64,000 nt of DNA from positions 134,935-198,934 of the forward strand of contig CANRFY010000002.1 in assembly GCA_947630015.1 (NCBI GenBank), read 5' to 3'. Under the pieces are notes generated by a model. That model was not told the DNA's origin. It searched no databases and saw only the letters and a list, made by a program, of their open reading frames with translations. Origin of the DNA: an uncultured Clostridia bacterium. GTDB lineage: Bacteria; Bacillota; Clostridia; Oscillospirales; CAG-272. The position numbers were made by a program, and so were the translations under genes. This document shows, one piece after another, positions 37,056-46,227 of this stretch (position 1 is its first letter; every line of letters begins with the position of its first letter).

Positions 37056-38234
37056 TTATTTTTTGAATTCATCTTTCTTGATCAGGATCGGTTTATATTC
37101 GGCCTCGACCTTTTCGCGTCTCGGCGTTCGTTTGAACACGTCGATCACGGCGAAATACGCGTATGTGACGGCGACGGCTCCCGCCGCCGCGAGCCACAGT
37201 ATCGAGACCTGCGACCATGCCGCAGCCGCCGACACCGCGAAGACGATCACGCCGATCGCGGCCGCGTGGCACGCGGCGGCAGATGCGCCCACGATCGTTT
37301 TCCCCTTGCCGAACTTTAGCCTCGGCTCATATCCCGTCAGCGCCGAATATCCCGCGACGACGACGCCCGCGCCCAAAATCGACAGTACCGCGCCGCCCGC
37401 GAGCAGCAGCCATGACGTGCGTCCCGCCTCCCCGACGGTGCGCAGAAGGCGCGCCGTCTCCTCGAGCGTCAGCTTGCCCTCGAAGACGTGCGAGAACCAC
37501 AGCCCGTTCGGCGCTTTCCAATCGATGATGCCGATGCCTGGGGTGCCTACGCTGCGCTGCATCCCCGCGATCGTTATCGACCGCGACGGGACGTATTCGT
37601 ATCTGATCCTCACATCCCCGATCTCGGGATGATCTATGTCGGCCGCGTTCGTTATAACCGCGCCGGACGTATGAAACCCTCTTACGTCGACGTCGGGAAG
37701 CGTCCCCACCTCCTCGCGCGCCGTCATCATATTGAGCTGATCGTCCGTGACGGCGAGGCCGCCGAGCTTTACGTTATGCGCCGTATACGTCTTGGACGAA
37801 ACTCCCGACGGGAAAGCGGACGGATTCTCGTGTCCGTCGCCGCCCGAAAGAATTTCCTCGCTCCAGACTGCCTCGTATCCGTCCGCCGTCGACTGCCACT
37901 GGTACATCTCCGATATCCGCGCGATCAAAACGCCGTCCGCGCTGACGCCGAATATCGGGTCCTCGGCTCCGCCCTCGTCATACGTCATATCGCCGACGGC
38001 CAAGACGGGGTAGTTATTGTATTTTTTATCGAGTTCGTCCGCGTCCGTGCGCAGAAACGCGTATTCGCCGTATGCCTCGACGGCGCTTATCCACGTCGCG
38101 CGCGGCGTGATCGACAGCACCGTCGCGGCTGCTCCGCCCGCGAGAATAAGCACACCGACAGCGAGCGCCGCGATTTTTGCCGCGAGCCGTCCGCCGCCAC
38201 GATTTTTACCGTTTTTTACGTTTTTCACTCCCAT
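37056..38234 (-). CDS. TMEM43-like membrane protein
   Basis: This 392-residue protein has one N-terminal membrane helix (about 20-45), a large extracytoplasmic beta-rich domain (about 50-275) and three C-terminal helices (about 278-370) followed by a Lys-rich tail. This is the architecture of TMEM43/LUMA proteins. Matching family segments include DPIFGV, the ARISEMYQWQ motif, HENPSAFPSG, VKLGGLAVTD and VRIRYEYVPSRSITIAG. The human homologue sits in the inner nuclear membrane; the bacterial role is not known. Because the N-terminal sequence is diverged I treat it as a family-level call. Confidence 0.75.
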   Translation of the reverse strand: MGVKNVKNGKNRGGGRLAAKIAALAVGVLILAGGAAATVLSITPRATWISAVEAYGEYAFLRTDADELDKKYNNYPVLAVGDMTYDEGGAEDPIFGVSADGVLIARISEMYQWQSTADGYEAVWSEEILSGGDGHENPSAFPSGVSSKTYTAHNVKLGGLAVTDDQLNMMTAREEVGTLPDVDVRGFHTSGAVITNAADIDHPEIGDVRIRYEYVPSRSITIAGMQRSVGTPGIGIIDWKAPNGLWFSHVFEGKLTLEETARLLRTVGEAGRTSWLLLAGGAVLSILGAGVVVAGYSALTGYEPRLKFGKGKTIVGASAAACHAAAIGVIVFAVSAAAAWSQVSILWLAAAGAVAVTYAYFAVIDVFKRTPRREKVEAEYKPILIKKDEFKK

Positions 38235-38259
38235 ATCAAAGCCTTTGCACCGATTTATT

Positions 38260-39450
38260 TTACATCCCGACTGCGCGGAACGCGCCGTCCAGATCGGCGA
38301 TTATATCCTCGACATCCTCGAGGCCGACGCTGAAACGGAAGAAGCCACCGTGGAATTCCTCGGGATACAGATACTGCCTCTCGTCGTCCTCGCCGAGGAA
38401 CGCGATCAGGCTTTCGTCGTGTCCGAGCGACACCGCCGACGTTATGACGCGCAGCGCCGCGACGAATTTATTGTGCGTATCGTGATCGGCGTCGAGACCG
38501 AACGACATCATTCCGCCGAACCCGGGCTTCATCTGCCGCGCCGCGATCTCGTGGCCGCAGTGCGAGGGGAGTCCAGGGTACGATACGAATCTGACGCCGC
38601 GCCGTCCCTCGAGCCACTCCGCCACCTTCATCGCGCTTTCGTTGTGCTGACGCATACGGAGCGGCAGCGTCACGCAGCCGCGCATTATGAGCCACGCGTT
38701 GAACGGGCTTATCGTGCCGCCGAGATTGACCTGCGCCTGCGCGCGTATGACGTCAAGCTCGGCAGGTCTGCCGATCACGGCGCCTCCCATCGCGTCCCCG
38801 TGTCCGTTTATATATTTCGTCAGGCTCTCGACGACGAGGTCCGCGCCAAGCTCATACGGCCGCTGATTGAACGGCGACGCGAACGTATTGTCCACCGATA
38901 AAAGCGCGCCGTGCGCGTGCGCGATCTCCGCCATTTGCGCAATATCGGTGATCGAGATCGTCGGATTCCCGGGCGTTTCTATATGGACGAGCTTCGTGTT
39001 CGGCCTAATCGCGGCGCGCACCGCGTCGGGATCGGTCGTGTCCACAATCGTCGTTTCGACGCCGAATTTATTGTTCAAAAGCTCGTGCAGCAGTCTGTAT
39101 GCGGCGATATACGTCACCTTTGCGAAAACGACGTGATCGCCGGCCCGCAGAAGCGAGAAAAACAGCCCCGACAGCGCCGCGACTCCGCTCGCGAGCGCCA
39201 CGCAGTCCGGAGCGCCCTCGAGAGACGCGATCTTTTCCTGCAAATATTTCTGATTCGAGCCGCCGTTGCGCGTATACAGATTCGCCGCCGCGCTCGACCA
39301 GTTTATATCGGACGGATCGTAAGGCAGCTCATAGCTGTTCGCCATCGTGATCGGGCGGCGGATCGCCCCCGTTTCGGCGTCGACGTCGTTGCCCGTATGG
39401 ACGGCGCGCGTCGCGAATCCGAACTCGTCCCCGTATGTCCTTTTTGCCAT
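38260..39450 (-). CDS. Trans-sulfuration PLP enzyme (cystathionine gamma-synthase/lyase-like)
   Basis: The protein is 396 residues from ATG 39450, chosen for the GGAGG eight bases upstream. Fold-type I Cys/Met PLP family: TGAIRRPITMANSYELP, YTRNGGSNQKYLQEKIASLEGA, SGVAALSGLF, ETPGNPTISITDI, DNTFASPFNQRP and the PLP-lysine site ESLTKYINGHGDAMGG. The length and the -NGHGD- motif suit cystathionine gamma-synthase, cystathionine beta/gamma-lyase or methionine gamma-lyase; sequence reading cannot separate these. It has its own promoter and neither of the TATAG-N7-CTATA operators. Confidence 0.88.
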   Translation of the reverse strand: MAKRTYGDEFGFATRAVHTGNDVDAETGAIRRPITMANSYELPYDPSDINWSSAAANLYTRNGGSNQKYLQEKIASLEGAPDCVALASGVAALSGLFFSLLRAGDHVVFAKVTYIAAYRLLHELLNNKFGVETTIVDTTDPDAVRAAIRPNTKLVHIETPGNPTISITDIAQMAEIAHAHGALLSVDNTFASPFNQRPYELGADLVVESLTKYINGHGDAMGGAVIGRPAELDVIRAQAQVNLGGTISPFNAWLIMRGCVTLPLRMRQHNESAMKVAEWLEGRRGVRFVSYPGLPSHCGHEIAARQMKPGFGGMMSFGLDADHDTHNKFVAALRVITSAVSLGHDESLIAFLGEDDERQYLYPEEFHGGFFRFSVGLEDVEDIIADLDGAFRAVGM

Positions 39451-39486
39451 TTCATGTCCTCCGCGCAAATGCTTATCATCACGGTC

Positions 39487-39515
39487 AGTATACATTTTTT
39501 CGGCCGCTTTGTCAA
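39487..39515 (-). promoter_or_regulatory. Promoter of the trans-sulfuration enzyme gene
   Basis: On the minus strand TTGACA (39515-39510), a 17-base spacer and TATACT (39492-39487). The start codon is 36 bases further on. Confidence 0.78.
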
Positions 39516-39528
39516 GTCCGCGCGCAAA

Positions 39529-39559
39529 GATCGGGGGAAGCCGCCGGCTTCCCCCGATC
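39529..39559 (-). terminator. Terminator of the CxxC-repeat gene
   Basis: A 14-bp GC-rich stem GATCGGGGGAAGCC / GGCTTCCCCCGATC, followed by TTTGCG in the minus direction. It lies 15 bases beyond the stop of the large surface protein and just before the next promoter. Confidence 0.75.
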
Positions 39560-39573
39560 CCTCGTCGCGTTTT

Positions 39574-42500
39574 TTATTTCAGCTGTCTTTTCTTCTCGCG
39601 CGCGCACGCTGCGGCCGCAATGCCGCACGCGGCTGCCGCCGCGACGGCGGTGAGCGCGATCACGATGATCGGCTCTCTGTCGCCGAGCTTCGGCGGATTC
39701 GATCCGCCGTCTGTCTCAGGCTCCGTCGTACCCGGTTCGGGCGGAGTCGTCGAACCTGCGTCGGACGACGTATTCACAAGCACGTAAACGCTCAGATGCG
39801 TTGTGGTGAATTCTATCATCGCGCCGTCGGCGCTGACGGACGCCGCGATCTTCTCCATGTCGCCGCCGCTCACATGGTAAACGGCCGTATCCGCGGCTCT
39901 CCATCCCTGCGGCACGGGGATCGAGATCTTGATCTCGCCCTTCGGCTGCACGTTCTTATTCAGCTCGGAGCTGTAAAGATTGATCTCAAACGGGACGAAT
40001 TCGGAGAATTCCTTCCCGACCGTATCCTTGACGCCGGCGAAATCCTCCTCCGACGGCTCGATCTTATCGACCGTCAGCGTAAGTCCGGAGTAATACTCCG
40101 CGTCCTCGACGGGGAACGCCGCCGTCACGTTTTCGCTCGTTCCGACGAGCGTGTCGGGCGTCTTATGATCGGGATCGAGCGCGCCGCAGACCGTGCAGAC
40201 GCCGTTTTCATACGTGTGCGCCGCGTATCCGTTCCAATCGCCGCAGGCGCATTCGCGCCAGTGATGCGTCTTATCCGCCATCCAAGCGCCGAACGAATGC
40301 TCGTGCGTCGTCGGCAGAACGTCGATTTCGCTTCCGACCGCGATCAGCTCGCCGCAGCCGAGGCAGTATGTGTCGCCCGTGTAGCCCTTTTCGGTCTCGG
40401 TCGCGTTCTTATGGCCGCGCAGCTCCGTGCCGCCGACATGATGCGCCATATCGTGGCCCGTGTATTCGACGCCGCAGACCTCGCAGTGAGCGCCGCTCTG
40501 GCACGTCGCCGTGCCGCCCGTATGCGGGACGTAATCGCTCATGACGGTGCAGTTGCTGTTCGTGCAGGCGATTCTGTGGCCGTTTTCGTCGCCGATCGCC
40601 CTGCCGCTGAAATTATGGCTCTTATTTGCGCTCACGATCTCGGCGCCGCAGTCGACGCAGTAGAGCGCCGCCGTGCAGTCGTGATTTTCCTCGCCATGCT
40701 CGTGAGGCTCCGCCTCGCCGTATCCGCATATGCGGCACTTGCGCGTGTGCGTGCTGCCGTTGCCGTCGTCGGTATATGCGTCGAAGTCATGGCCCTGACG
40801 GCTCGACTCGTCGACGGCTCCGCAGACGGAGCATGAATTCCAGTGATCGACCGTGTTGTGATTCGATACCGTATAGCTGTGCGTGTGAGACGGCGTCTTG
40901 GGGATCGTCTCGCCCGATTTCTTTATCTTGCCGCATCCGAGGCAGTAGATATCGCCCGTGTAGCCTTCCTCGGTCTCGGTCGCCGCCTTCTCGCCTCTGA
41001 TCTCCTCGCCTCCGACGTGATTGTCGGGATCAAGCGCGCCGAATTTCGTATGACATTCCGTACATTCGGCAGGCGAGCAGCACGTCGCGCCTATTCCGAC
41101 CGTATGATCGACGAGCTGATGATCCGCGACCTCGCATCCTTCGTTGGAGCATGATCTGTAATGTCCGGCCTCGGTGCCTTCGCCCTGCTCGACGAACCAT
41201 GAATGCGCAAGGCCCTCGGCGACGACAACGTATCCGCATACCGAACACTTCGACGGCGTCGTGCAGTCGTGATCGTCGTCCGTCAGGCTGTGTTCGTATT
41301 CATCCCTGTATTCGCACCCGGGCTGCGTACACGTTCTGTAATGATGCTCCGCGTCGCGCTGCCATCCGCCCGCATATGAGTGACCGGCGAGCGCGGGCAT
41401 CACCTCGTATCCGCATACGGAGCATTTTACGGCGACGCCGCAGTCGCCGTCATACTTAGACGCGGCGTCGTGGGGCTGCGTCTCCGTCTTTGTGTGACAT
41501 ATCGTGCATATCTGATAATGTCCGGACGCGTCGCTTTGATATCCGTCGTAAACGTGAACGTGTTCGGCCGCGTTTTTGTAGCCGCAAACCGTACATTCGC
41601 CGTTTTTATCGAACGTATGAGATTCGATCTGTCCGTATGTTCTCGTGCATCCGTCGGCGCCGCATTTGCGGATATGGCCGAGGCTTGCGTCCCCCGTCGG
41701 CACGAATTCGCCGAACGTATGCGTCGATTTAGCCGGCGCGAGTACGTATCCGCATACGCATTTGAGCGCCGTCATGCAGTTGCCGTCATCCTGCGCGCTG
41801 CAGCTCTCATATATAAACATGGAGCAGCCCTCGTTCGAGCATAAAAGCATATGCGTAAGGCCGTTGTTCGTCGCGCGGACCGTGCTGTAATTATGCTGGC
41901 GCGCCGGTCTTATGACCGCTCCGCACTTTTTGCATACAACTTCCGTTTCGCAGTTGCTGTCGTCGGTGAATAAGTGATCGTTTTTCGGGATGACGGTATG
42001 ATAAGACTCGCCGCCGTCCGTGCCGCATATGGAGCATCTCTTACTCGATATTCCTTCCTCGGTGCAGCTCGGAGCCTTGAGCGTATACGTGACCTGGAAC
42101 TGATGCGCGCCGCTCGCCGGAGTCTCGGATATTGTCTCCTTTATGCCGCAGACTGTACAGACGTGATATTCGACGCCGTCGCGGCCGCACGTCGCCTCTA
42201 CCTTGACGGTATCGCCCCAAACGTGTCCCTTGGGCGTATCGCTCGCATTCCTGATCTGGTGGCAGTTGGAGCATTCCTCGTATGTTGCGGGTTCGTCGCA
42301 TTTCGTCCCCTGCTTTTCCACCCAGTTATGCTCGAGCTTGGGAAGCGTTTTGGTCTGCCAGCTGTCGTCGCCTATCTTCGGATATGCTTGACCGCAGAAC
42401 GAGCATGTGTAGCTTACGGACCCCTCCGATTCGCAGGTCGCGGGTTTTTCCGTGTACGCCTTAAGATGTCCCGTCTTGGGAACAATAACGTCCCGCGTAA

Positions 42501-43218
42501 AGTCGTCCGCATAGCAGCTTTCACGGCGGAGTCCCGTCTTTTGGCATGTCGCGTTCTCGATCGTTTTTGCTACGATCGTGTGGCCTTCCGTCTTTTCGAG
42601 TATGCATTCAAGAACGGCGCCGCACGTCTGACATTCCTCGACAGTTATTTTGTCCGAGGTGTGCGTCATCGGCCTTGAAAGCGACGACTCCGTTTTGCGG
42701 ACGTGTTCGCCCGTCTTCGTCGCCTCGCCCGTGATCTCGACCTTTATGTATCCGCACTTCGTACACGTACTCCACGTATACGTTCTTCCGTCGCAGGATT
42801 TCTCTGCCGTCACCGTCTGCGGCGCGCCGTATTCGTGCGCGTCTCTGTCGGCCGGCGACGAGGTGATTATGTACTGCGCACAATTTATGCAGATTTCTCT
42901 CACTACGTATCCGGCCTCCTGCGCGCAGGTCCCCTCAACGTATGTTGTCGTTCTGGCCTCGACTACCTTTGCGATTTTTCCGTCCGCGGCGCTCTGCCAG
43001 ACCTTTCCGTCCTCCGTCAGAAATACCTTTCCCGACGAGCCGTAGAACTTATGCTCGCAAGCTTCTGCGGCAGGCGCGGCGTCCGCCGTCGGTTCCGATG
43101 CCGGTTCCGATGTCGGCTCAGATGTCGGCTCCGCCGCCGTGACGGTCAGCGCGCACGGCAATATCATCGCCGCACACAGGATAAGACACGCGATCGATTT
43201 GAATTTTGATAATTTCAT
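39574..43218 (-). CDS. Giant secreted CxxC/His-repeat surface protein
   Basis: This 1214-residue protein has a signal peptide (about 1-29). Residues 45-1020 are made of more than 20 degenerate units of about 40-60 residues, each with a CxxC pair (mostly CxVCG, CxIC or CLGC) and conserved His residues, such as ATETEEGYTGDIYCLGCG. Each unit could bind one metal ion or form a disulfide. A beta domain follows (about 1030-1150, with SIPVPQGW and a VYHVSGGD motif), then a Thr/Pro/Glu linker and an end with PKLGD (1176-1180), a hydrophobic helix and EKKRQLK. This is a variant sortase-type signal, so wall anchoring is inferred. The binding target is unknown. It follows a paralogue 105 bases upstream. 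Confidence 0.82.
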   Translation of the reverse strand: MKLSKFKSIACLILCAAMILPCALTVTAAEPTSEPTSEPASEPTADAAPAAEACEHKFYGSSGKVFLTEDGKVWQSAADGKIAKVVEARTTTYVEGTCAQEAGYVVREICINCAQYIITSSPADRDAHEYGAPQTVTAEKSCDGRTYTWSTCTKCGYIKVEITGEATKTGEHVRKTESSLSRPMTHTSDKITVEECQTCGAVLECILEKTEGHTIVAKTIENATCQKTGLRRESCYADDFTRDVIVPKTGHLKAYTEKPATCESEGSVSYTCSFCGQAYPKIGDDSWQTKTLPKLEHNWVEKQGTKCDEPATYEECSNCHQIRNASDTPKGHVWGDTVKVEATCGRDGVEYHVCTVCGIKETISETPASGAHQFQVTYTLKAPSCTEEGISSKRCSICGTDGGESYHTVIPKNDHLFTDDSNCETEVVCKKCGAVIRPARQHNYSTVRATNNGLTHMLLCSNEGCSMFIYESCSAQDDGNCMTALKCVCGYVLAPAKSTHTFGEFVPTGDASLGHIRKCGADGCTRTYGQIESHTFDKNGECTVCGYKNAAEHVHVYDGYQSDASGHYQICTICHTKTETQPHDAASKYDGDCGVAVKCSVCGYEVMPALAGHSYAGGWQRDAEHHYRTCTQPGCEYRDEYEHSLTDDDHDCTTPSKCSVCGYVVVAEGLAHSWFVEQGEGTEAGHYRSCSNEGCEVADHQLVDHTVGIGATCCSPAECTECHTKFGALDPDNHVGGEEIRGEKAATETEEGYTGDIYCLGCGKIKKSGETIPKTPSHTHSYTVSNHNTVDHWNSCSVCGAVDESSRQGHDFDAYTDDGNGSTHTRKCRICGYGEAEPHEHGEENHDCTAALYCVDCGAEIVSANKSHNFSGRAIGDENGHRIACTNSNCTVMSDYVPHTGGTATCQSGAHCEVCGVEYTGHDMAHHVGGTELRGHKNATETEKGYTGDTYCLGCGELIAVGSEIDVLPTTHEHSFGAWMADKTHHWRECACGDWNGYAAHTYENGVCTVCGALDPDHKTPDTLVGTSENVTAAFPVEDAEYYSGLTLTVDKIEPSEEDFAGVKDTVGKEFSEFVPFEINLYSSELNKNVQPKGEIKISIPVPQGWRAADTAVYHVSGGDMEKIAASVSADGAMIEFTTTHLSVYVLVNTSSDAGSTTPPEPGTTEPETDGGSNPPKLGDREPIIVIALTAVAAAAACGIAAAACAREKKRQLK

Positions 43219-43243
43219 AATGTCATGCCTCTCTTTTTAGCAG

Positions 43244-43277
43244 ATTGACCGCACGGCATAAACGCCCTGCGGTCAAT
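43244..43277 (-). other. Intergenic hairpin between the two CxxC-repeat genes
   Basis: Perfect 10-bp arms ATTGACCGCA and TGCGGTCAAT around a 14-base loop. There is no U-tract on the minus strand after it, so it is more likely an attenuator or mRNA-stabilising hairpin than a full terminator. No separate promoter is evident for the downstream gene. Confidence 0.5.
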
Positions 43278-43323
43278 GCGCCGTTATTGTTTATTCAAGC
43301 TTTGTTTCCCGTCCGAGCCGCGA

Positions 43324-45057
43324 TCATTCGCCGCGCTGCTTTTTCACAGCCGCGATCGAGACGAATGCGGCCGCTGCGCCGACTGCGATCACTGTCAGGA
43401 GCATCGGAAGATCGCTGTCGCCGAGCTTCGGAGCCACGGTTTCGCCGTCTGTTTCGGGAGCGGGTGCGATAACGGAGCCGTCCCCGGGAGCGGGAGCGAT
43501 ATCACCGCCGCCCACAGGTTCGTCCGTCGCGGGTGCGTCAGTCGCGGGTGCGCCCGCTGTGGGAACATCCGTCGTGGGAGCATCCGTCGTGGGAGCATCT
43601 GTCGTCGGCTCCGCAGGATCGGTCGCGGGAGCGTCCGTGGACGCCGACGTCTGATTCTGATTGTCAAGATCGGTGTCGACATTTACGATCGCGTATACGC
43701 TGAAATGATTCGTCGTGAATACTGCGTTTCCGCCCACGACCGTCGCGTTCATATCGGTCAGCGTGTCGCCGTCTACGTGGTAAACCTTGACGTTATCCCA
43801 TCCCTCGGGGATCGGGATCGAAACTTTAGCAACGCCGCCGACGATCTCAGCCTCGATGTCGTATGCGACATAATCCTTATACTTTGCCGCAACTGCGGGG
43901 GCTTCGGCTGCGGTTACCGTTGCCGGTTCGGCAACGCCCTCAACCGTAACGGTCGGCTCAACGGGCTTCGGTTCGTCCGCCGCCGGCTCGTTCGTCGTCT
44001 CATCCGGCGTCACGGGAGCGGAAGCTTTGCAGAGCGGGCAGTCACCCTCTCCCGCCTTGTGTTCGTCTACGTGCGTAGGCTGATCGCATCCGGGATTAGA
44101 ACACTTTCTTGAATGCATTCCGTCAGCGGTTACAACATAGTCCCAGTACGGATGTGTATCATCTTTAAACTTCGGGATCAGGTTGTGTCCGCCGCTTCCA
44201 TCCACGAGAATGAATCCGCATTTGCACACTACAGGCGTCGTGCAGTCGCCGTCGTCAACGATGCTGTCATGCATTTCGCGCACCGTCGTTCCACATACTG
44301 TGCATTTACCCATATGTGTGCCTTTGGGTGTTCTGTCGCCGAGAATCTCCCATTCGGTAATGGTGTGCTGCTTGCCGCTCGGCTTTTTGCTGCCGCATTT
44401 CGTGCAGACTAACGTCGTGCAGTCCTTAGTGTTATCCTTGTAATCATGCGCCAGCGCGGGGATCGTTTCCTTTACCGTCGCGCCGCAGACCTTGCACGTT
44501 TTGGTCAGCTCGCCCTCGACCTCGCAAGCCGCTTTTTTGGTCACGACTTCATTGTAAACATGATCTGTCTTGGGAAGCGTCTTTTCATTCTGTATAGCGC
44601 CGCATCTTGTGCATTTTTCGTACTCCCTGCCCTCTTTTATGCAGGTAGCAGCCTCTACACAATGCTGCCAATCATGGTTGCCGTCTTTCTGCTGAACTGT
44701 CGTTGCGGATATGTACCATGTTTTGCACTCTTTGCAGCACTCGAGCGTGATTGTACCCTCGGTGTGATCGCACTGAGCGTCAATCTTATAGTTTTCATAC
44801 TTAACGTCAGCTCTTACAAGAACACCGAAAGCGCCCATAATTATTTGGCCGCTGTCGTCTTCAGTGTACGGTACGTGGCTTCCGCCCTTGGGACAAGTTG
44901 TACTTGTTTTCCACGGTTCTTTTTTCCAACTCGTATTGTCGAACGAGGCGAACCAATCTTCCGTTGGCTCTTCCTCCGCCGCCGAGACGCTGACGCAGAG
45001 GCAGATCACCGTCGCCAGCACGAATACGACGCAGAGAAGCGTCTTCAATTTCTTCAT
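43324..45057 (-). CDS. Secreted CxxC-repeat surface protein (paralogue)
   Basis: The protein is 577 residues from ATG 45057, chosen because GGAAAGGA lies about 7 bases upstream. It has a signal peptide (about 1-26), a CxxC/His repeat region (about 60-350; CKECK, CTRCG, CKVCG, CTKCG, CTVCG, CPLC), a beta domain with SIPIPEGW and VKVYHVDGD shared with the 1214-residue neighbour (about 380-460), and a low-complexity stretch of TDAP-type repeats. The end has PKLGD (543-547), a membrane helix and a KKQRGE tail. Its promoter contains a nine-C run, which suggests phase-variable expression. Confidence 0.82.
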   Translation of the reverse strand: MKKLKTLLCVVFVLATVICLCVSVSAAEEEPTEDWFASFDNTSWKKEPWKTSTTCPKGGSHVPYTEDDSGQIIMGAFGVLVRADVKYENYKIDAQCDHTEGTITLECCKECKTWYISATTVQQKDGNHDWQHCVEAATCIKEGREYEKCTRCGAIQNEKTLPKTDHVYNEVVTKKAACEVEGELTKTCKVCGATVKETIPALAHDYKDNTKDCTTLVCTKCGSKKPSGKQHTITEWEILGDRTPKGTHMGKCTVCGTTVREMHDSIVDDGDCTTPVVCKCGFILVDGSGGHNLIPKFKDDTHPYWDYVVTADGMHSRKCSNPGCDQPTHVDEHKAGEGDCPLCKASAPVTPDETTNEPAADEPKPVEPTVTVEGVAEPATVTAAEAPAVAAKYKDYVAYDIEAEIVGGVAKVSIPIPEGWDNVKVYHVDGDTLTDMNATVVGGNAVFTTNHFSVYAIVNVDTDLDNQNQTSASTDAPATDPAEPTTDAPTTDAPTTDVPTAGAPATDAPATDEPVGGGDIAPAPGDGSVIAPAPETDGETVAPKLGDSDLPMLLTVIAVGAAAAFVSIAAVKKQRGE

Positions 45058-45177
45058 ATGCATTCCTTTCCCGTCCCGCCGCATCGGCGCGGGACGCGCC
45101 GTAAGCTTCCGCTCACGCAAAAAATGAATTCCATATCCGATCAAACGCGCACAGCCGCGCATTCGATACCCACTATA

Positions 45178-45208
45178 ATTATAATACATTACCCCCCCCC
45201 GATGTCAA
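45178..45208 (-). promoter_or_regulatory. Promoter with C9/G9 homopolymer spacer
   Basis: On the minus strand TTGACA (45208-45203) is followed by TC, nine G (45200-45192), then TAATGTATTATAAT. TATAAT (45183-45178) is 19 bases from the -35 box and TATTAT (45186-45181) is 16 bases. Gain or loss of a G would change spacer length and promoter strength for the surface-protein genes downstream. Confidence 0.7.
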
Positions 45209-45291
45209 CACCGTAGCCAAAATAATTTTGAGGAAATATTTATCAATTTATCGGTTTCGGAGAGGATGTTTTACGCATTATGCCGGTTATT

Positions 45292-45930
45292 TTATTTTAT
45301 GAAGCTTTGGACAACGGCGCGGAGCTTTTCGCACTTGCAGCCGGCGAAAAAGTATTCGGCAAAATGCTCGCCCGAAAACGCGCCGCGCACAAGCTCTGGA
45401 TCAAGCTCCGGCAGTATCTCCTCGAGCGGACGATACGTCGCTTTCTTTACCTCGTCGAGTATCTTCTTGTTGCGCTTTTCGGGAACGGCGCGCTCGCGCG
45501 GATATCCCTGCCCTGGTTCCTCGCAGAACAGCTTTTCAAATATGTATTCGAGATTTAAATCTCCGCCCCAGCCGAAGCCCTTCGCAAACGGGATCGCGAT
45601 CGCGTTGCCGTCGTTGATCTGCGCGAATGTGTACGCGTCAAGCGCATCCTCGACGTGTCCGCAGATGACGCCCGGGAATGAGTTGCACGCCAGCATCGCG
45701 CCCTCTCCCGTGCCGCATCCCGTTATAACATAGTCGACGGCTCCCGAATTGAGCAGCGTCGCGGCAAGAATACCCACCTGCACATATGTGAGCTGCGCCG
45801 CATCGTCGGCAGTGTACATACCGTAATTGACGACTTCGTGTCCCATCGGCTCTACAACGTGACGGAGCGCCTTTTCGATAATGGCGTTCTTCGCGCCCTG
45901 ACTGTTTTCATTGATAAGTGCAATTTTCAT
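45292..45930 (-). CDS. dhuI: RpiB/LacAB-family isomerase, DhuI-like (unsaturated uronate isomerase)
   Basis: The protein is 212 residues from ATG 45930, beginning MKIALINENSQGAKN. Isomerase motifs DYVITGCGTGEGAMLACNSFPGVICG and INDGNAIAIPFAKGFGWGGDLNLEYIFEKLF are intact, and the C-terminal half (EKRNKKILDEVKKATYRPLEEIL) is longer than in ribose-5-phosphate isomerase B. It resembles the streptococcal DhuI that isomerises 4-deoxy-5-keto-uronate from hyaluronan breakdown. The SDR gene upstream is the natural DhuD partner. A role in pectin- or glycosaminoglycan-derived uronate use is inferred. Array F lies between the two genes. Confidence 0.8.
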   Translation of the reverse strand: MKIALINENSQGAKNAIIEKALRHVVEPMGHEVVNYGMYTADDAAQLTYVQVGILAATLLNSGAVDYVITGCGTGEGAMLACNSFPGVICGHVEDALDAYTFAQINDGNAIAIPFAKGFGWGGDLNLEYIFEKLFCEEPGQGYPRERAVPEKRNKKILDEVKKATYRPLEEILPELDPELVRGAFSGEHFAEYFFAGCKCEKLRAVVQSFIK

Positions 45931-46227
45931 TTTTTTGCCTTTCTTTAGTGTATAATAATGTAATAAAAGTTTTTGAAGGATTTCTGCGCCGCCCGTGTGT
46001 CTGTCGTTTGTTAATCGACGCACAACTGCGCGTCGCAAAAGCAAACGAACTCGCCCCGACAACCAGCGGTGTTCGCGCCCGCGCGACTACTTCGTCATTG
46101 CATAAACGCGCATCGCAGAGATGAACACACTTGCCCTATACCCCTTGTCAGGAAAGTTTTGAGGGGTTCTCAGGGGGACTTTTACAAAAGTCCCCCTGAG
46201 TGGGGTTTGGGGCAAAACCCCAATAAC
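45931..46227 (-). repeat. 3'-end hairpin-module array F (inverted relative to C)
   Basis: A 297-base non-coding region behind the DhuD-like gene. It holds GGGGTTT/AAACCCC (46202-46221), a hairpin with perfect 15-bp arms CTCAGGGGGACTTTT around AC (46169-46200), and a roughly 70-base module (46070-46140) that matches 20657-20727 of array C in reverse complement, with GTGTTCGC and TATGCA elements. It also supplies the leader of the isomerase gene. Confidence 0.75.

Noticed and set aside
43395..43682. Arg/Pro-rich alternative frame in the surface-protein gene
   Set aside because: It is a shadow of the low-complexity TDAP repeat in the real frame.
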